Of a stretch of 64,000 nt of DNA, positions 1 through 11,639 are shown piece after piece (the first letter of the stretch is position 1; every line of letters begins with the position of its first letter). The notes under the pieces were generated by a model. It saw only the letters and a list, made by a program, of their open reading frames with translations. It was not told the origin of the DNA and ran no database searches. Location of the stretch: assembly GCA_028095005.1 (NCBI GenBank), contig CM051459.1, forward strand, positions 196,827,902 through 196,891,901, in the 5' to 3' direction. The DNA is from Rhynchospora pubera (lineage: Eukaryota; Streptophyta; Magnoliopsida; Poales; Cyperaceae). A program made the position numbers and the translations under genes.

Positions 1-1416
1 TATATCTTACTCAATCAACTGTGGACTTTCTTTCTTACCAGAATTGACAGAAGCCGGGGTGGGTTGGTGCAGGCTCGGGAACTCTGACTTCGTTAATAAA
101 AAACTCCTCTTTATAATATAGAAGAATAGATAGAACGAGGCCTCAAGACTGCAGCAAGGGGGCCGGCCTGCCTGCTAACAGCTGAGACGGAGCAGCGCTT
201 AGCAGCATATACGCTAAAGAAAGCTCGCTTGTAAACTAACTGCTCACTCCCTTTTTGTGGTTATGAAAGTGCCCATCCCCTAGGCTTCCAATTCTCCCCT
301 TCTCTAAAAGAGAGAATAGCCAAAGAGGTATTTGGCGCAACGAGTATAAGAGGCAAGGAGCTACCTACCTCAGCTTCCCTAAAAGAAAGAGTCATCCTCG
401 ATATTAGGAGAACGCTTTTTAATTTAAGTCATTCTCAACATAAGGAGCTAGGCTAAGGTATGAAATGGCTGAGTTGCTAAACTATGGAGAAGGGACCTCA
501 CTGAATAGAAAGATGAGTTAGAAAGGTAACTGCTGCTTCCCTAATTGAAACTATCTTTGTTCTACCGGATTAATAATCGGTAAGATAGAATTAAACAATA
601 TAGGAAAACTCCTAAACTCAGTCCTGCTTTCGCTCATATTTACATAATGATGCTCCTTTCTATGGAACTTTTCTTACTGTTACCGACAGCACTCCATCAA
701 TCTTTCGAGACGGCTACCAGAAGACTTATTTTTAATCATAAAGATAGGAATAGTCCGGAAATAAAAAACGTTGTCATCGTCCCTACTCCTTCCTTCGGAA
801 CGAAGAGAGAGAGTCCAAGAAGACAAAGCTCGCCGAACCTCAAAGTTGCCTGGATGATTTAGTCTTAAGAAGGGAGTTCCGGAGATTGGCTAAAGCCAGT
901 TCAGTAGCGGTGCAATAGCAGATACTTACTTTATGGGATTTCAATTACTACCATTTTAAGAACAATAGTCTCATTTCTCATTTACGGCAATCAAAAGTGT
1001 CAATGGAAGGGATGACGGGACGAATGGTGGAATTAGCAGTTTAAAACGGCAATAACAGAGTACCAGAAACAAAAGAAGGAGACCAGGGAAGTGGTAGACA
1101 TAGGTGTGATAGGAAGGGTTTCGTTGCTGAAGAGAGCAGTTCAAATCGATAGTTGGTTGGTATGACCCTGCTTGTTACGTCCAATCAGTAGTGTGAACTC
1201 CAGTGGTTATAAAAGAAGTTGGCTCGATCGAAGAATTGAATGAAACCCACTAGGGCTTTCCCCACTATCACCATAACCTTTCTAGTCAATTTGGATAGTG
1301 CTCCCTTGAGGAGCAGTCCTCTAGCCGTTGAGAAGCCTTCCTTTCAAATATTTGCTTTTAACATAGTGGAAATGCATTCTTTTTGTTTCGTTTATTTCTG
1401 GTTTTCGCTGTTGCTA

Positions 1417-1450
1417 GCGAGTGAGTAACTACTAATGTTACGAACAAAAG
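1417..1450 (+). repeat. hairpin element copy 1
   Basis: Shares the core GAGTAACTACTAATGTTACG with the other family members. Arms GTAAC and GTTAC can pair around the 7-nt loop TACTAAT. The 3' arm continues as AACAAAAG and runs straight into the GC-rich 12-mer at 1453. Confidence 0.75.
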
Positions 1451-1452
1451 AA

Positions 1453-1464
1453 CGCTTCGCGCCT
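1453..1464 (+). repeat. GC-rich 12-mer CGCTTCGCGCCT
   Basis: One of eight copies of CGCTYCGCGCCT in the window. This one begins three bases after hairpin element copy 1, so the two repeat types are adjacent. Confidence 0.6.
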
Positions 1465-1625
1465 CTACTACCATTCCTTCTTAAGAACTTCGACCCACAT
1501 ACCGATTTTAACTAGAATTAGAAAAGGGGCAAGCGTAAACCATTACTTTTCTTAAGACTTACATAAAAACCATGACTTTTCGTTAGTTTACTTGCTGGGT
1601 AAACGTGTATTACAGTAAAAAGCGA

Positions 1626-1661
1626 CGCCCACGGCTATTGTCAGAGCTGACCTCTTTGACT
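1626..1661 (+). repeat. 36-bp dispersed repeat, copy A
   Basis: Starts CGCCCACGGCTATTGTCAGA and matches 24983-25018 in 35 of 36 positions in the same orientation. No gene is associated with either copy. Confidence 0.8.
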
Positions 1662-3098
1662 CTCTAGGCGATCCATATTCCTGGACTCCCCAAGAGACGG
1701 GCTTCTCCCTATTCCCGATCGAAGTGGAATTCGATCTACATACCTTATGCTATATACTTTGCTTTCTTCTTCGTTGTCTTTTCAATGCCAAACCCGCTTC
1801 TTTCAGTCTGGGAAATAAATATATTCCCCCTACGAGTAGGAAACTCAAAAGCAAGGAAATTCACTCAATCAAAGCAATCCAAGTCCACCTATTTCCCAAG
1901 CCCGAGTCTATCAATTCCAATAAAAATCACCAAAGAAGCGTCTTCGCGGAGCCTGTTTCCCAGGAAATACCCGGAAGGCGCACTGTTGCTGTAACCATCA
2001 CCATTGGCTTCTACTGACCAAGGGCTTACAGAAGTAGTTAGCGGCAGCGATAACAAAGAGTACCACCATTGAGAGGAATCCGCACGCGTTTCGCCTTGGA
2101 AATATAAATTAAAGCAAGGCCCAGTTGTCTCACCAATTCCTTTTAGGATAGATAGTAAATTCCCTTCTTCCCATCGTTCCCCTGGGTACTATGTTTCTTT
2201 CCCCTGTATATAAACTTATGAGTGTGTCGAGAAATTTAGATTAAAACAATCTGTAATGATGCAGAAATGCTACCAGTGGTTACAATCCTTTTCTGAAAGA
2301 GGAATTCAGTCATCAAGCCGCCTGTCTGCTCTCCATCGCGTCTACTATACTCTGGCGATAGTGAAACCCCATCCTTGCCCTTGCAATGATACGCTCATAC
2401 TTCTGCCATCATATCGTAAATAGAGAGAATTTCTTATTCTATAGTTGATCGAATTAATATATCAGAAGGATTATCGAATGCTTGGTTAGAAGCATCTTTG
2501 TTCAGCTAGCGGCACGTTCTAAAAAAAGGAAATGCGCAACACAGAAACGTTGCTAAGAAAGAGGATTCACTACCGGACCAAATAAGGCACCCAGCCGACA
2601 TATTGCATTTCCGCCTTTGTGACTGAGAAGGATCAGAGACCCGAGAAAAGAGAGGAGCCAAAAGATACTGGGGAATGCTGCTTTAGCGGTGATGTCACGC
2701 CTGATTTCTCTATTTATTCTACTGGCTAGACATTCAATCTGAACTGGGTGGGGCACCACATACACTGCCAACACATGACACCACTTCCCCACAGTCTGGT
2801 TTTATTATAAGCAATGGTTTCTTCGTTTAGACGTAGCTGATTGAAAGAGACGACGATGATAGTTCAACATTTCTACGCATTTCCTGGACTCAGTTCAAAG
2901 GAACCCTAGTAGGTATAACAGAGCATCTGGTTTCGGTTTTAATAGATGTATACCAAGAAGTGGAAAGAGCAGAGTTTGGGCACAAAAAGAACTACCGCTT
3001 CGGGCCAGTTCATTCACGTTCAAGCTCCAAGTCAAAGGCAAATCCAATAAGAATGGGTTTCCGATAGAGAAAGTAGCCCGCGTTCTTATGACAGAGAG

Positions 3099-3136
3099 GC
3101 TTTTCGTTCGTAACATTAGTAGTTACTCACTGGGCG
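3099..3136 (-). repeat. hairpin element copy 2
   Basis: Reverse-complement copy with core CGTAACATTAGTAGTTACTC. Stem GTAAC/GTTAC, loop ATTAGTA. It lies at the left edge of the nuclear-type insert that follows. Confidence 0.8.
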
Positions 3137-3869
3137 AAGAAGCATTTTCAAGCCGTTTGTGATGTCTTGCGCGAGGCCGCCCGTGATGCCACCCGTGGCT
3201 AGGCTAGTTTCCCTTTTATGTTTTGCCACTTCATGGGACTATTTTGCCTCAGTAATTTGCAGTAGTCCCTTAGATTTATTCTTTCTTTGGCATTTTAATA
3301 ATGGCTTCCCCTTACCGCATGGGATATTGAACTTGGATGTGGTCTTGTATGTTGTGCTTGCATGTTAATCTTGAATGTTGAACTTTGTTGTGGAATTTGG
3401 TTGCTATACTTGTCCTCGTGGTCTATTGCCTTACTGTATGTCAATGCATGCTAGTCTTGTGCTGGTTCGAGCCTTCGTGCTCCAGGACCGCTTTCATGTT
3501 GTGAAGTTGGAAACCTTTCTCTCCCTTCCTTCTGTTTCTTTTATGCAGGTATTTGGCCTACACTCTTTTCTCCGGCTCATTTGGGCTTGTATCACACACA
3601 AGCCCGCGCCACAATTTAGGTTTAGGGTATTTCGGCCCATACCTGTATTTCCTTGGGCTTGGGCTCACATGGGCCCGGCATTTATTTCTTCTTTGATTTC
3701 TTGGTCCTCAAGCAATCTGGCTCTTGCGCGTGTCTCGAAGATCACACTGTTACTTCATACATAAACTGAGCGGTTTCTTTCCCACGACACACCACTTTCT
3801 CCTCTTTTCCACTTAACTTTGATACACGTCCCCACTATCTGGCAAATAACGCCCTTGACGCCCAAAGTC

Positions 3870-3878
3870 TATATAAAC
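3870..3878 (+). promoter_or_regulatory. nuclear-type TATA box
   Basis: TATATAAAC lies about 30 bp upstream of a pyrimidine/CA-rich likely start region (around 3900) and 92 bp before the chosen ATG at 3970. It suits RNA polymerase II. It is not a plant mitochondrial promoter motif, so it should be silent in mitochondria. Confidence 0.5.
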
Positions 3879-3969
3879 AAGGGTGTCATGACATCTTCCT
3901 CATCTCATTCACTGTGCCCTTCACATCTTTTAACCCTTCTACTACTTATTTCACAATCTCTCCCCAATC

Positions 3970-5270
3970 ATGTCTTCTCATAAGCGTTCGAGGAACACCC
4001 TCGGCTCTTCCTCCTTATGTGTTAACCCCACCGTGCCAAGCTGGTCTTTTAGCCCCGATAACCGCTATCTCTTTCGTGACGAGGCGGCTTTTAACAGCTA
4101 TCACAATGAACATGGGCCGTGAAGAACGTCCTGTGGCCGAGTGCTTCTTCTTTCGCCATCAAAGGCGTATTCCAGTGGAGCATGCCAATCTCATCCATGA
4201 TTGGTTTGGTTCTTGGAGCTTGCATGGCCTAGCGGACCTGGACAACCCTTATCACCCTCGAATCACCCGCCTTTTTTATGCCAACCTTCGTATATCTTAC
4301 GATCACTATGGTGTCCCTTCGGCCACTTCTTATTTATTTGGTCGGTACTTGACCATTACTGCAGAAAGTTTGGCCGAATTTCTCCATGCTTCCAACACAC
4401 TGACTGGCTCCACCACTTACGCTTTCCGCCGTTGGCTAAGAGAAGAGGCTTTGGCAGTTATCAGGAATGTCTTCGTTGGTTCAGGGCCGTCCCTGCTGAA
4501 GGTGACATCGAGATGGCTTCCACCGAGCATCTCCCCGCTCTTCATAGGTATTTCTTTTGTTGCCCTTTCCTTTTATCTTTTGCCATTCCATTTCTTTTCC
4601 TTATTGTTTTTTATTTCTCATTTCTCTACTTAAATCTCCTAGGTTCCTTTTCATGGTGGTCAACGACATTATCTTTCCTCAAGGGGTTCTCTCTAACCAT
4701 GCTCGCCCCGGGAGCCTATTTTACCTCCGCCATCTCATTCAGAAACATCACCCGATCAATCTAGGCCACATGATCATTTTCTACATGCACCAAGTCGCCA
4801 TGGCCTCACACAGTTACAGAGCACTACCTTACGGCCATCTCATTGAAGCTCTCATGCGACAGGCCCGTATTCCCGTTCCAGAGATGTTGTGGGGGAATCG
4901 CATCTCCGAGGCTGATGTGGTCTATCCTCACAATCTCCTTTACTTATTTGATTGCACAGGATGGGTGGAGTCTTCTATGAACATGTTGGTTCCCGATCCT
5001 AATCAACCTGTCAATGAATACATCTTGGCACCTAACGCTGCTCCTAATCAATACAGCCCAGTAAGAGTGGCTTCTCCTCCTCCTCCTGATGATGATTCTG
5101 CTGCTTTGGCCCTCGAGGCTCCTGCCCCAGTTTCAATTCGGGCCTTAATTGATCAACGCTTTGGGGAGTTAAGCGCCCGCTTGGAAGCGGTGGAGGGAAT
5201 GCTCCAAACTATCTCCAATACTCTCAACAATATAGCTGGTGGGGCCGAAGCGGCTATGGTCCCGGAATAG
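3970..5270 (+). pseudogene. putative plant transposon protein, broken
   Basis: Resembles the nuclear plant family annotated as 'putative plant transposon protein', whose biochemical role is unknown to me. The ATG at 3970 opens a frame with RYLFRDEAAF, which stops near 4120. The next frame carries ERPVAECFFF and EHANLIHDWF (to about 4470). A third frame carries VPAEGDIEMASTEHL up to a donor site at 4548. After a 95-bp intron, exon 2 (4643-5270) has VVNDIIFPQG, a proline/aspartate-rich linker, and a C-terminal stretch (IDQRFGELSARLEAVEGML) likely to form a coiled coil. So there are at least two frameshifts (about 4120 and about 4470), which rule out a product. A shorter relative lies at 8093-8325. 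Family assignment is from remembered similarity. Confidence 0.6.
4548..4642 (+). other. spliceosomal-type intron in the transposon protein relic
   Basis: Donor CATAG|GTATTT and acceptor CTCCTAG|GTTCC bound a T-rich 95-bp stretch. Removing it keeps frame between the third coding segment and exon 2. Retention of the intron shows that DNA, not spliced RNA, was transferred. Confidence 0.6.
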
Positions 5271-5487
5271 ATGGGGTCTTTTTCTTTACAATCCTTTGTG
5301 CCTCATGCACATGTATCTTAGTTTTCTCAAGTTTGTAATAGGTTTTCTCTCTTCTTTCCCTTTGTTGTTATATTGCATTCCCTTGAAACTGGTTGTACTG
5401 GTTTTACTGGTATCCCTTTATGATTAATGAATGAAATTTTATCTTTACCTCCTTTCTTCTTTTCTTTCACTTCCTCCTTGTATAAAA

Positions 5488-5685
5488 ATCTCCTGCACAG
5501 TAAGCATCAAAGTAACCCGTTACTTGGCATTCTTAACCAGTCTTTAACGCATCCATTCTTTGGGCTTAAGCATTGTTGAGCTTGGCTTAAGATCTCCTGT
5601 ACAAAAAGCAATGAGTCCTGGCATATAAGTGACCTGCTTAGTACTCATATCGGCCTATTTTACTTATCCCCACCCGGATCTCCTG
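5488..5685 (+). repeat. three spaced ATCTCCTG repeats
   Basis: ATCTCCTG followed by YAC occurs at 5488, 5592 and 5678, about 85-105 bp apart, with partly similar flanks. They lie in the 3' tail of the nuclear insert. Function unknown. Confidence 0.4.
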
Positions 5686-5781
5686 TACCAAGCCGCCCTA
5701 CTGCTACTTTCCTACTCTTGCCCTCCTACCTATCATCTCTCGTGGATTAGATGGATTAATGGTCTTTTCTCTTTAATGAAT

Positions 5782-5793
5782 AGGCGCGAAGCG
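5782..5793 (-). repeat. GC-rich 12-mer
   Basis: AGGCGCGAAGCG, the reverse complement of CGCTTCGCGCCT. It sits at the right edge of the nuclear insert, where the sequence returns to mitochondrial-type spacer. Confidence 0.55.
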
Positions 5794-6152
5794 GTCTAAC
5801 TCTACTGAAAAAGAAGGATTACTCTATATATATTCCATTGGATATGGGATTGGCACTAAGGAAAGAAAAGATGAGTAAGCGCGAAACCCGGGGTTATTTG
5901 ATTTCGAAGTTAGAGATTTACAAGACTTTCAGTAAGTACCATGAGAATAGTCTTAGTGTTTTAAAACATAACAAACTCATACCATTAGCAATATTAAAAA
6001 CCAGCAGGTAACTACTGTGAGATTGATTGGAACTCTGTACTGTGTTTAATAACTCCCATCCGTGCTGCCTTGAGCGGAGGAGTGTTATGTCTGGTAGGTA
6101 AAGGTCTGACTTTCAGTTCTGTTCAGTAGGGAAAAATCACATCTATCAAAGG

Positions 6153-6188
6153 GCTTTTGGTTCGTAACATTAGTAGTTACTCACTGGG
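6153..6188 (-). repeat. hairpin element copy 3
   Basis: Core CGTAACATTAGTAGTTACTC with the same 5-bp stem and ATTAGTA loop. It directly abuts the Copia reverse transcriptase scrap that begins at about 6190. Confidence 0.8.
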
Positions 6189-6189
6189 G

Positions 6190-6309
6190 CAAAAAACCTG
6201 AGTTGAAGTAAGACTGAGCGGAGCTTGGTGAACCATGCACGGGGAGCTTGTTTGACACCATAGATGGCCTTGCGCAAGCGGCAAACAAGGTCGCCCTCTC
6301 GGTATCACA
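6190..6309 (-). pseudogene. Ty1/Copia reverse transcriptase fragment
   Basis: About 38 codons on the minus strand reading EGDLVCRLRKAIYGVKQAPR and then AWFTKLRSVLLQLR, the block just before the catalytic YVDD region of Copia reverse transcriptases. A stop lies a few codons upstream, and the 3' end is cut by hairpin copy 3. No other part of this element is present nearby. It is a nuclear retrotransposon scrap with no coding potential. Confidence 0.8.
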
Positions 6310-8040
6310 TATCATAGTTGGGGCAGTCTCGAAACCCTGAAAGACTCTTTACTATTCACTTTTCTTTACTAACCAACTCCGACTCCATCTCTGTACTTCT
6401 CGAAGACTTGGTACATATATATGTCTACGGATAAAGACTACTTGCTTGAAAAAAACCTATGTGGGAAAAACCACGGTACCTGATGGAGAAGACCGCTTTG
6501 CTTCGCACCTGGCGCTGGGGGAGGAAAGATTCTCGTGGGTCTTGTCGTGGGCCGGGCAGTAAAGATAGTTGCTCGAGCTCTTATCCTTCGTTGGTGGAAC
6601 CCGCGTTGAAGTGAAGTAATTAATTACTCTATTTTCTTCGGTTAAGTCAGTGTCGGTTTAGTCGGTCTAGGAACAGGCTTGATTGGATTGGAGTGCAGCT
6701 ATCTCGTGAAATAGGTTAGGAACAAGGAGACAGAAAAGCAAGAATCTCTACTTATTAAAAAATTCACCATCTATCTACTGCCAATCACTAATAACTAAAG
6801 GCAGGGGCGATTTTACACTAAAAGCATCAGCACCTCATCCTCAAGATCGATCAGCTGACTGGACATGAATCTGCTTAAGGCGGAGATGCGCCCCTCCTTA
6901 ACGTTTCACAAAGAGTCAAGAAAGAAAGAATGTTCAAATACATGCTTTCACACTTCAAACAGTTTTCTAGATGACCATCTTTGCATATGTTTGTGGAATA
7001 TCTTTCGTCTTTCAATTGGGTGTTCTACTAAACTAAGGTTTCATAGATGTTACCAAGCTACTACGTTGTAGCAGAGAATCTTTGAAATTGAGGTCTAATA
7101 GTTGTCTCAAACCTCAGCTATCTATAGTTGATCCTATGATTCAAGAATTTATTTATTTAGAGACACTTGCTTACCATCTTTCCTTCATTACTTTGGTCTA
7201 AAGTATATAGTGGATAGACAAGGTAAAGTAAAGTACTAGTAGTAGGATAAGTAAAAAACTATACTAAGTATTAGAGTAAAGTAGAAAAGCATGCCCCTTT
7301 TTATAAAGCTGACTTAGCCAAAATAGACTTAAACGATAGACCGGCTTTGACTCTTCGTTTAGTTAGAGAGTGGAGGATAAAAGCAAGCAGTAAATAGATA
7401 AAAGACATTCTACGGCCGTTGGTGTTCAGCAAAGAAAAAAGTTACATCAAAGTGACATCGGTGAGATCTGATGTATGTTTCTTTTAATTCAGTAAATTTA
7501 AGAAGTGATTCACTTCTGCCTGACGAGTTGACCGAGCTACTTCTTACTCACCTGATCCGCTAACTCATTGATTTATTTATACCGGAAAAGAGAAATGAAA
7601 CGAAATAAGAAAAATTAAAATATATACATATCGTTGACTTTTATTTAAGCACTTTCACCACCGTGTGAAAGAGGGGTACCTGCCTATGATTGGTAGCCTA
7701 GTAAGTCTGGAATTCCAATGGTAAAGTTGCGAACGAACCCGCTAGCGTTCCGGATGCATAAGACTCCTTTCAGCTATGCCAATAGATAGAAATAAGAAGG
7801 GGCAGAAAAAACCTTCCTTTTATAAGTCTGGTGACTCCCTCCCTTACTCTAAGAGCGAATGAACCACAAGTAGAGTAATTCGTAATTACATACATACCCA
7901 TTCGGGGTAAAGCAAGCTGTCAGACAAGGGATCTGAGTTTCCAATTAACAAGTCGCCTGCCGCAAGTCAATTCGCATACTGCAGTCTTTCCCCTCACATA
8001 AAGAAAAGAATCTTAACTAGGAAAGAGTCACTTTTATGTA
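6310..8040. other. unassigned spacer
   Basis: Nothing recognisable on either strand. The only open frame near 70 codons (6865-7071) lacks any motif I know. Confidence 0.5.
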
Positions 8041-8092
8041 TGTACATCCATGGCCTTCCTCTTATGAAGTGCTAATCACGACTTGGGTGGGC

Positions 8093-8325
8093 ATTCCTGA
8101 GAGGCCAGTAATGGAGTGTTTCTATTTTCATCCTCACCAGCGATTATAGGATGAGCATTTGAACTTGATTCGTGGTTGGGTGGATTTCTGGAAGTTGCGG
8201 TTCTTTACGGGGTGTGACGCGCCTAACTATATGCTTCACACATTCTATACGGTCCTACCTACCGGGAAGCCTAGAGGTCACTTTAGCCTACCTATGTGCT
8301 TCATCGTCAAAAGAGAAAATAGTTA
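8093..8325 (+). pseudogene. second relic of the putative plant transposon protein
   Basis: One frame reads PERPVMECFYFHPHQRL, then a TAG stop, then EHLNLIRGWVDFWKL and CDAPNYMLHTFYT. The layout (ERPV-ECF-F, then EH-NLI--W, then FY--L) parallels the block at about 4120-4290 of the insert at 3137-5780. The two differ enough to be separate family members rather than a recent duplication. One in-frame stop and missing ends make it a pseudogene fragment. Confidence 0.6.
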
Positions 8326-10390
8326 GTTATGTATGGCGGAAATAGAAGAAAAGATGACTTAGCCAAAGCACACCTAATCTTATCAACCCAAGCCGAAATT
8401 GAAAGTGAAGTTAGAACCCAGGTTGTTCGACAAAAGCCCAATTGAATCAATATGTAATCAACACGAGCAGAAAAGAGGCAAATATCAATAGCATATGGAC
8501 AGATGTTCAGTTATCGAAGTTGATCTGCTAGTCTTACCATCTGTGGAGTGCAGAACCCGACCACTACATAGGTAGAAAATAAAAAACTATATATGATATA
8601 TAGGGAGGAAAGAGAAGAAACAACTATAGACGATATAGATTCGTAGCTCTCGTCGTCCGTTACTCGCTCTAGAAATAGGTGGAACCGATGATCAGGAACT
8701 TAAGCTCATAGAAACGGAATGTTACATGGAAGGTAAGGTCAGTGCCTTGTGCTATAGAGTGAAAAGAGCCGGACGTAGGCAGCTCTATAAATACGTCACT
8801 CGAACAACCAGCGTAAGTTCATTCTCAAAGGTTCTGTCTGCGTAGAGTGAAGGAGTTAGGAAGTAAAAGATCTGAGGCTCCGAAGGAGGATTCCCACCTT
8901 TGTTTAACGTCGTGCCACGAGGCAGGCTATGAGATACTAAATGGGTAGAAGCAGCACGTGAATATCCTAACTTGCCTCGCAGTGCCTAATAAAATAAGAA
9001 TAATTCGTGGACAAACTGACAACGAATTATTCTTACCAAGGCACAAGTTAATCTGCTGCATCTAGTTCAAGAGTTGCACCTCACTCGTCACCACGCCATA
9101 TTGGCTTGTCTCTTGCCACTGCCTCAGCCACCACTTTTTCCTTAGCAGCATAATCCTTGACGAGATCGTAATGCTTAATTAGTTCCAGCCACGCTGTGTA
9201 AGATTGAATTCCTTATGCATTTTTCTTTCTTTGTTTGTCTGGTCAAACAATGGCTTAGTGGGAATAGAAATCTCCCAATTCGGTTTTTGGGAGCAAGTAA
9301 AGTAGCAGTTCCTACCTATCAACTCAGATTATAACACCAGCTGTTACGCTGCCAACTCCCCGTTCTTTCTCTTCTTTCTTTTCTTTTCTATTATGTATGA
9401 AATTTCTTGTTAGTCTTACAGATGTGTAAGCTTGCGCCCTCCTCCTTAGCTTTAATATCCTGGTTATCTGGTTATATGGTGTGTGCTTTGGGCTACTATA
9501 TACCGCTATACTTGCTGAATCATTAGAGGTATTACTCTAACTATATGGCTTTCAGCTGTGTAAGTTGCAAATAGCGCCAGGCCTTGCCCCCAAAAGGCAT
9601 AGGGGAAACCATTATCGTAGTATCTATCTCTAGCCCGCTCTCTCTCAGGTATTCGTATTATCGATACACAATATATTGGGTCTTTGAGGGTATACACACA
9701 CAACTAGGTTTTGTGCTAATCCTAGGAAACATCAGCACTTAGAAGAAGATATACTTCATTAAGAATGGTCTTATTCTTCACACGCACTATTTCCTACTCG
9801 AAATTTCTTGTTCGTAGCCAAATTACCTTTGTTATAGAAATGATCTCCCTCCTAATTTGGTATTTTTTAGACGTTATGTGTGCCCTAATTGCTTTGCTAT
9901 CACTTCTACTCCTTGGCCTTATTGCTTCTCTAGGAATTGTACTCACTTCTCTCCTCAAAGAAGTGCAAATTGCTTCGGCGGAGTAAGACGATACCCTCCT
10001 TTCACTCAACAGGTTAGGCTGATGTCTAGCCTACCAAAGTCAAAGTGGGTTGAGTTTTTTCACCCGGATTAGCCTAGTCATCTGCTGAGGTTCTTCGTTG
10101 AGAAGAAGCAGGAAGGATTCCTCCGCTATAGCATAGTGGTGCAACCGCATATTATGGAACATAGTCCATTGTACGTTGGAGATATTGATTACATGTACGT
10201 GCTTCTAAGCAAGACCCTGCTATATTTCTTTATTCATAGCCTTCACTCATAAAGTAAAGTATTAATTTCTTATAAGGTTCTTCTTGATGGAATGAGACCA
10301 GAAGATAGAATAGTTACGCCATTTTCCATAGGATAATCTGTTAATTTCTTAGATAAATCAGGTGAGCTACAGCCTAACTTCTTCAGATAA
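8326..10390. other. unassigned spacer
   Basis: No gene recognised. Overlapping frames at 9765-10072 encode hydrophobic or cysteine-containing peptides without a family I can name. A frame across 10020-10210 (PLYVGDIDYMYVLLSKT) looks protein-like and could belong to the upstream part of the plasmid relic, but I cannot assign it. Confidence 0.45.
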
Positions 10391-10990
10391 ATAAAATACA
10401 CTCTATCACATATACCCCGTAAGGGACAGGATTCATCTAAGGGTGAAGTGCTTCAGGCGCGGAGCGTTAAAGTGCGCTACTTTGATTATGAAGGGAAGCA
10501 GAAGCAGTTATCTAAAGAAGAAGGGGAAAGTAAGCTAATACGAGCAATCTGTATGTTAAATGGTCAAGTGGCAGCTGAGCTATAATATATGAAGACGCTT
10601 AGTCGCCCTGTGTTAGGAGAAGAGGAAGTACTCGCTCCTAGGACCAAGAGGCCATACAAATACGGTAATATTCAACCTCTTAAGAAAATAAGTAAAAAGG
10701 AAATGATTCCATACTTGGTAGCCGACATTGAGACGTATCTTTCTGATGATAAAGTACACGTCCCATATGCGACAGGAGTAATGACATGTTAACGTAATAT
10801 AATTAACACTTACGAGGACATAGTAACATGGTACTCGCTAGATTATACTCATCTTCCAGCTGAGGAGCGAACTGCTAAGATGTTCACAAGCTTTCTTAAA
10901 CACGTGGAATCTGAAGTAAGGAGGATTCGTAAGAGCTCACTCACTTGTAGTATACTTTCACAATATGGCTCGATTTGACGGAATATTTAT
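10391..10990 (+). pseudogene. dpo: linear-plasmid family B DNA polymerase relic 1
   Basis: Exonuclease part of a protein-primed family B DNA polymerase like those of plant and fungal mitochondrial linear plasmids. One frame runs from 10391 with SVKVRYFDYEG, passes a TAA at 10574-10576, and continues with MIPYLVADIET (the Exo I D-x-E motif), a stop after GVMTC, and KMFTSFLKHVESEVRRI. A shift near 10950 moves to the frame with YFHNMARFDGIFI, the Exo II motif (N-x3-F-D). Polymerase motifs are absent. The relic ends where a second dpo relic begins on the other strand. The GC-rich 12-mer at 10455 lies inside its frame, reading Q-A-R-S. Confidence 0.8.
10455..10466 (-). repeat. GC-rich 12-mer
   Basis: AGGCGCGGAGCG, in frame inside the dpo relic. 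Its presence inside a former coding region suggests either later insertion or chance. Confidence 0.45.
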
Positions 10991-11000
10991 TGTTTTTTAT

Positions 11001-11621
11001 TTATTCCTTTGGGCTATTTACCTTCATTCTTCTCTTATCAGATTGAAATAATATCACAACATAATCAAGAAAGGAATTAAGCATCATTCTACTTCTATCC
11101 TCAAAGCAGTGGCCTAAAAAATAGTCTTCACTAAACCACCAGCTAATAGTAACTTTAGATGGAAGCTCTCGTCCTGGAGTGACTCTCATTACACCTACTG
11201 CATAATCAACATGCAAAGACTCTGAATTGATAATAGTCTCCATATCAGCAACCAAGAAAGGTGCTTGCTTAACAGGCTGAGAATCCCACTTGGTAATATA
11301 TTAAATGGATGGTCCTTTACGCGTTTCAGGAGCCTTTGGTTCAATAAGCATATTCACTATTTCATTCTATTTACTCATAACGTTTAAAGACTGAGATACT
11401 AAACGCATAGGCGAAACACCACTTATTAAAGAAATTCTCAGACTTCTAGCTAATAACTCTCCCCTACTACTATTACGAGTATACATTCTATCAACTAATT
11501 GATGCATCAACTTCTCCCTGCTCGGCGCTTTTTGTTTATGAACTTTGTAAATAGTTTCGTTTTTGTGTTTTTGTAATTTCAGACCAAGGTTGAACTGGAG
11601 AGAGCGAAGTCAAGAGGAATT
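11001..11621 (-). pseudogene. dpo: linear-plasmid family B DNA polymerase relic 2
   Basis: Reads leftward. From about 11621 the frame carries KNETIYKVHKQKAPSREKLM, RGELLARSLRISLISGVSPM, a TAG near 11365, a TAA near 11302, then APFLVADMETIINSESLHVD (Exo I D-x-E) and a region comparable to relic 1 (SRMMLNSFLDYV). The final codons to 11001 diverge. It differs from relic 1 at most positions outside the motif, so the two come from different plasmid polymerases or a very old duplication. It is longer upstream of Exo I than relic 1. It ends before Exo II, at the tail-to-tail junction. Confidence 0.8.
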
Positions 11622-11639
11622 GATCACGTAGATTCTGTG

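Larger units (their letters stand above)
1..3098. other. unassigned mitochondrial-type spacer
   Basis: No gene, tRNA or rRNA was recognised. Short open frames (for example 1724-2017 and 2553-2792, minus) show no motif I know and are of a length expected by chance. The stretch holds one hairpin element, one GC-rich 12-mer and one copy of a 36-bp dispersed repeat, listed separately. Confidence 0.6.
3137..5780 (+). mobile_element. nuclear-derived insert carrying a plant transposon gene
   Basis: Composition and architecture are nuclear: a TATA box, an intron-containing gene and a long 3' tail. The left limit is placed after hairpin copy 2. The right limit is placed just before the GC-rich 12-mer at 5782. 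Both limits are inferred from the change in sequence character, not from terminal repeats, which I could not find. No long terminal repeat or target duplication was seen, so this may be a piece of nuclear chromosome rather than a complete transposon. Confidence 0.55.

Noticed and set aside
1576..1605. TTTTCGTTAGTTTACTTGCTGGG as a deleted hairpin element
   Set aside because: It resembles the ends of the family, but the stem and loop are missing. Too short to claim.
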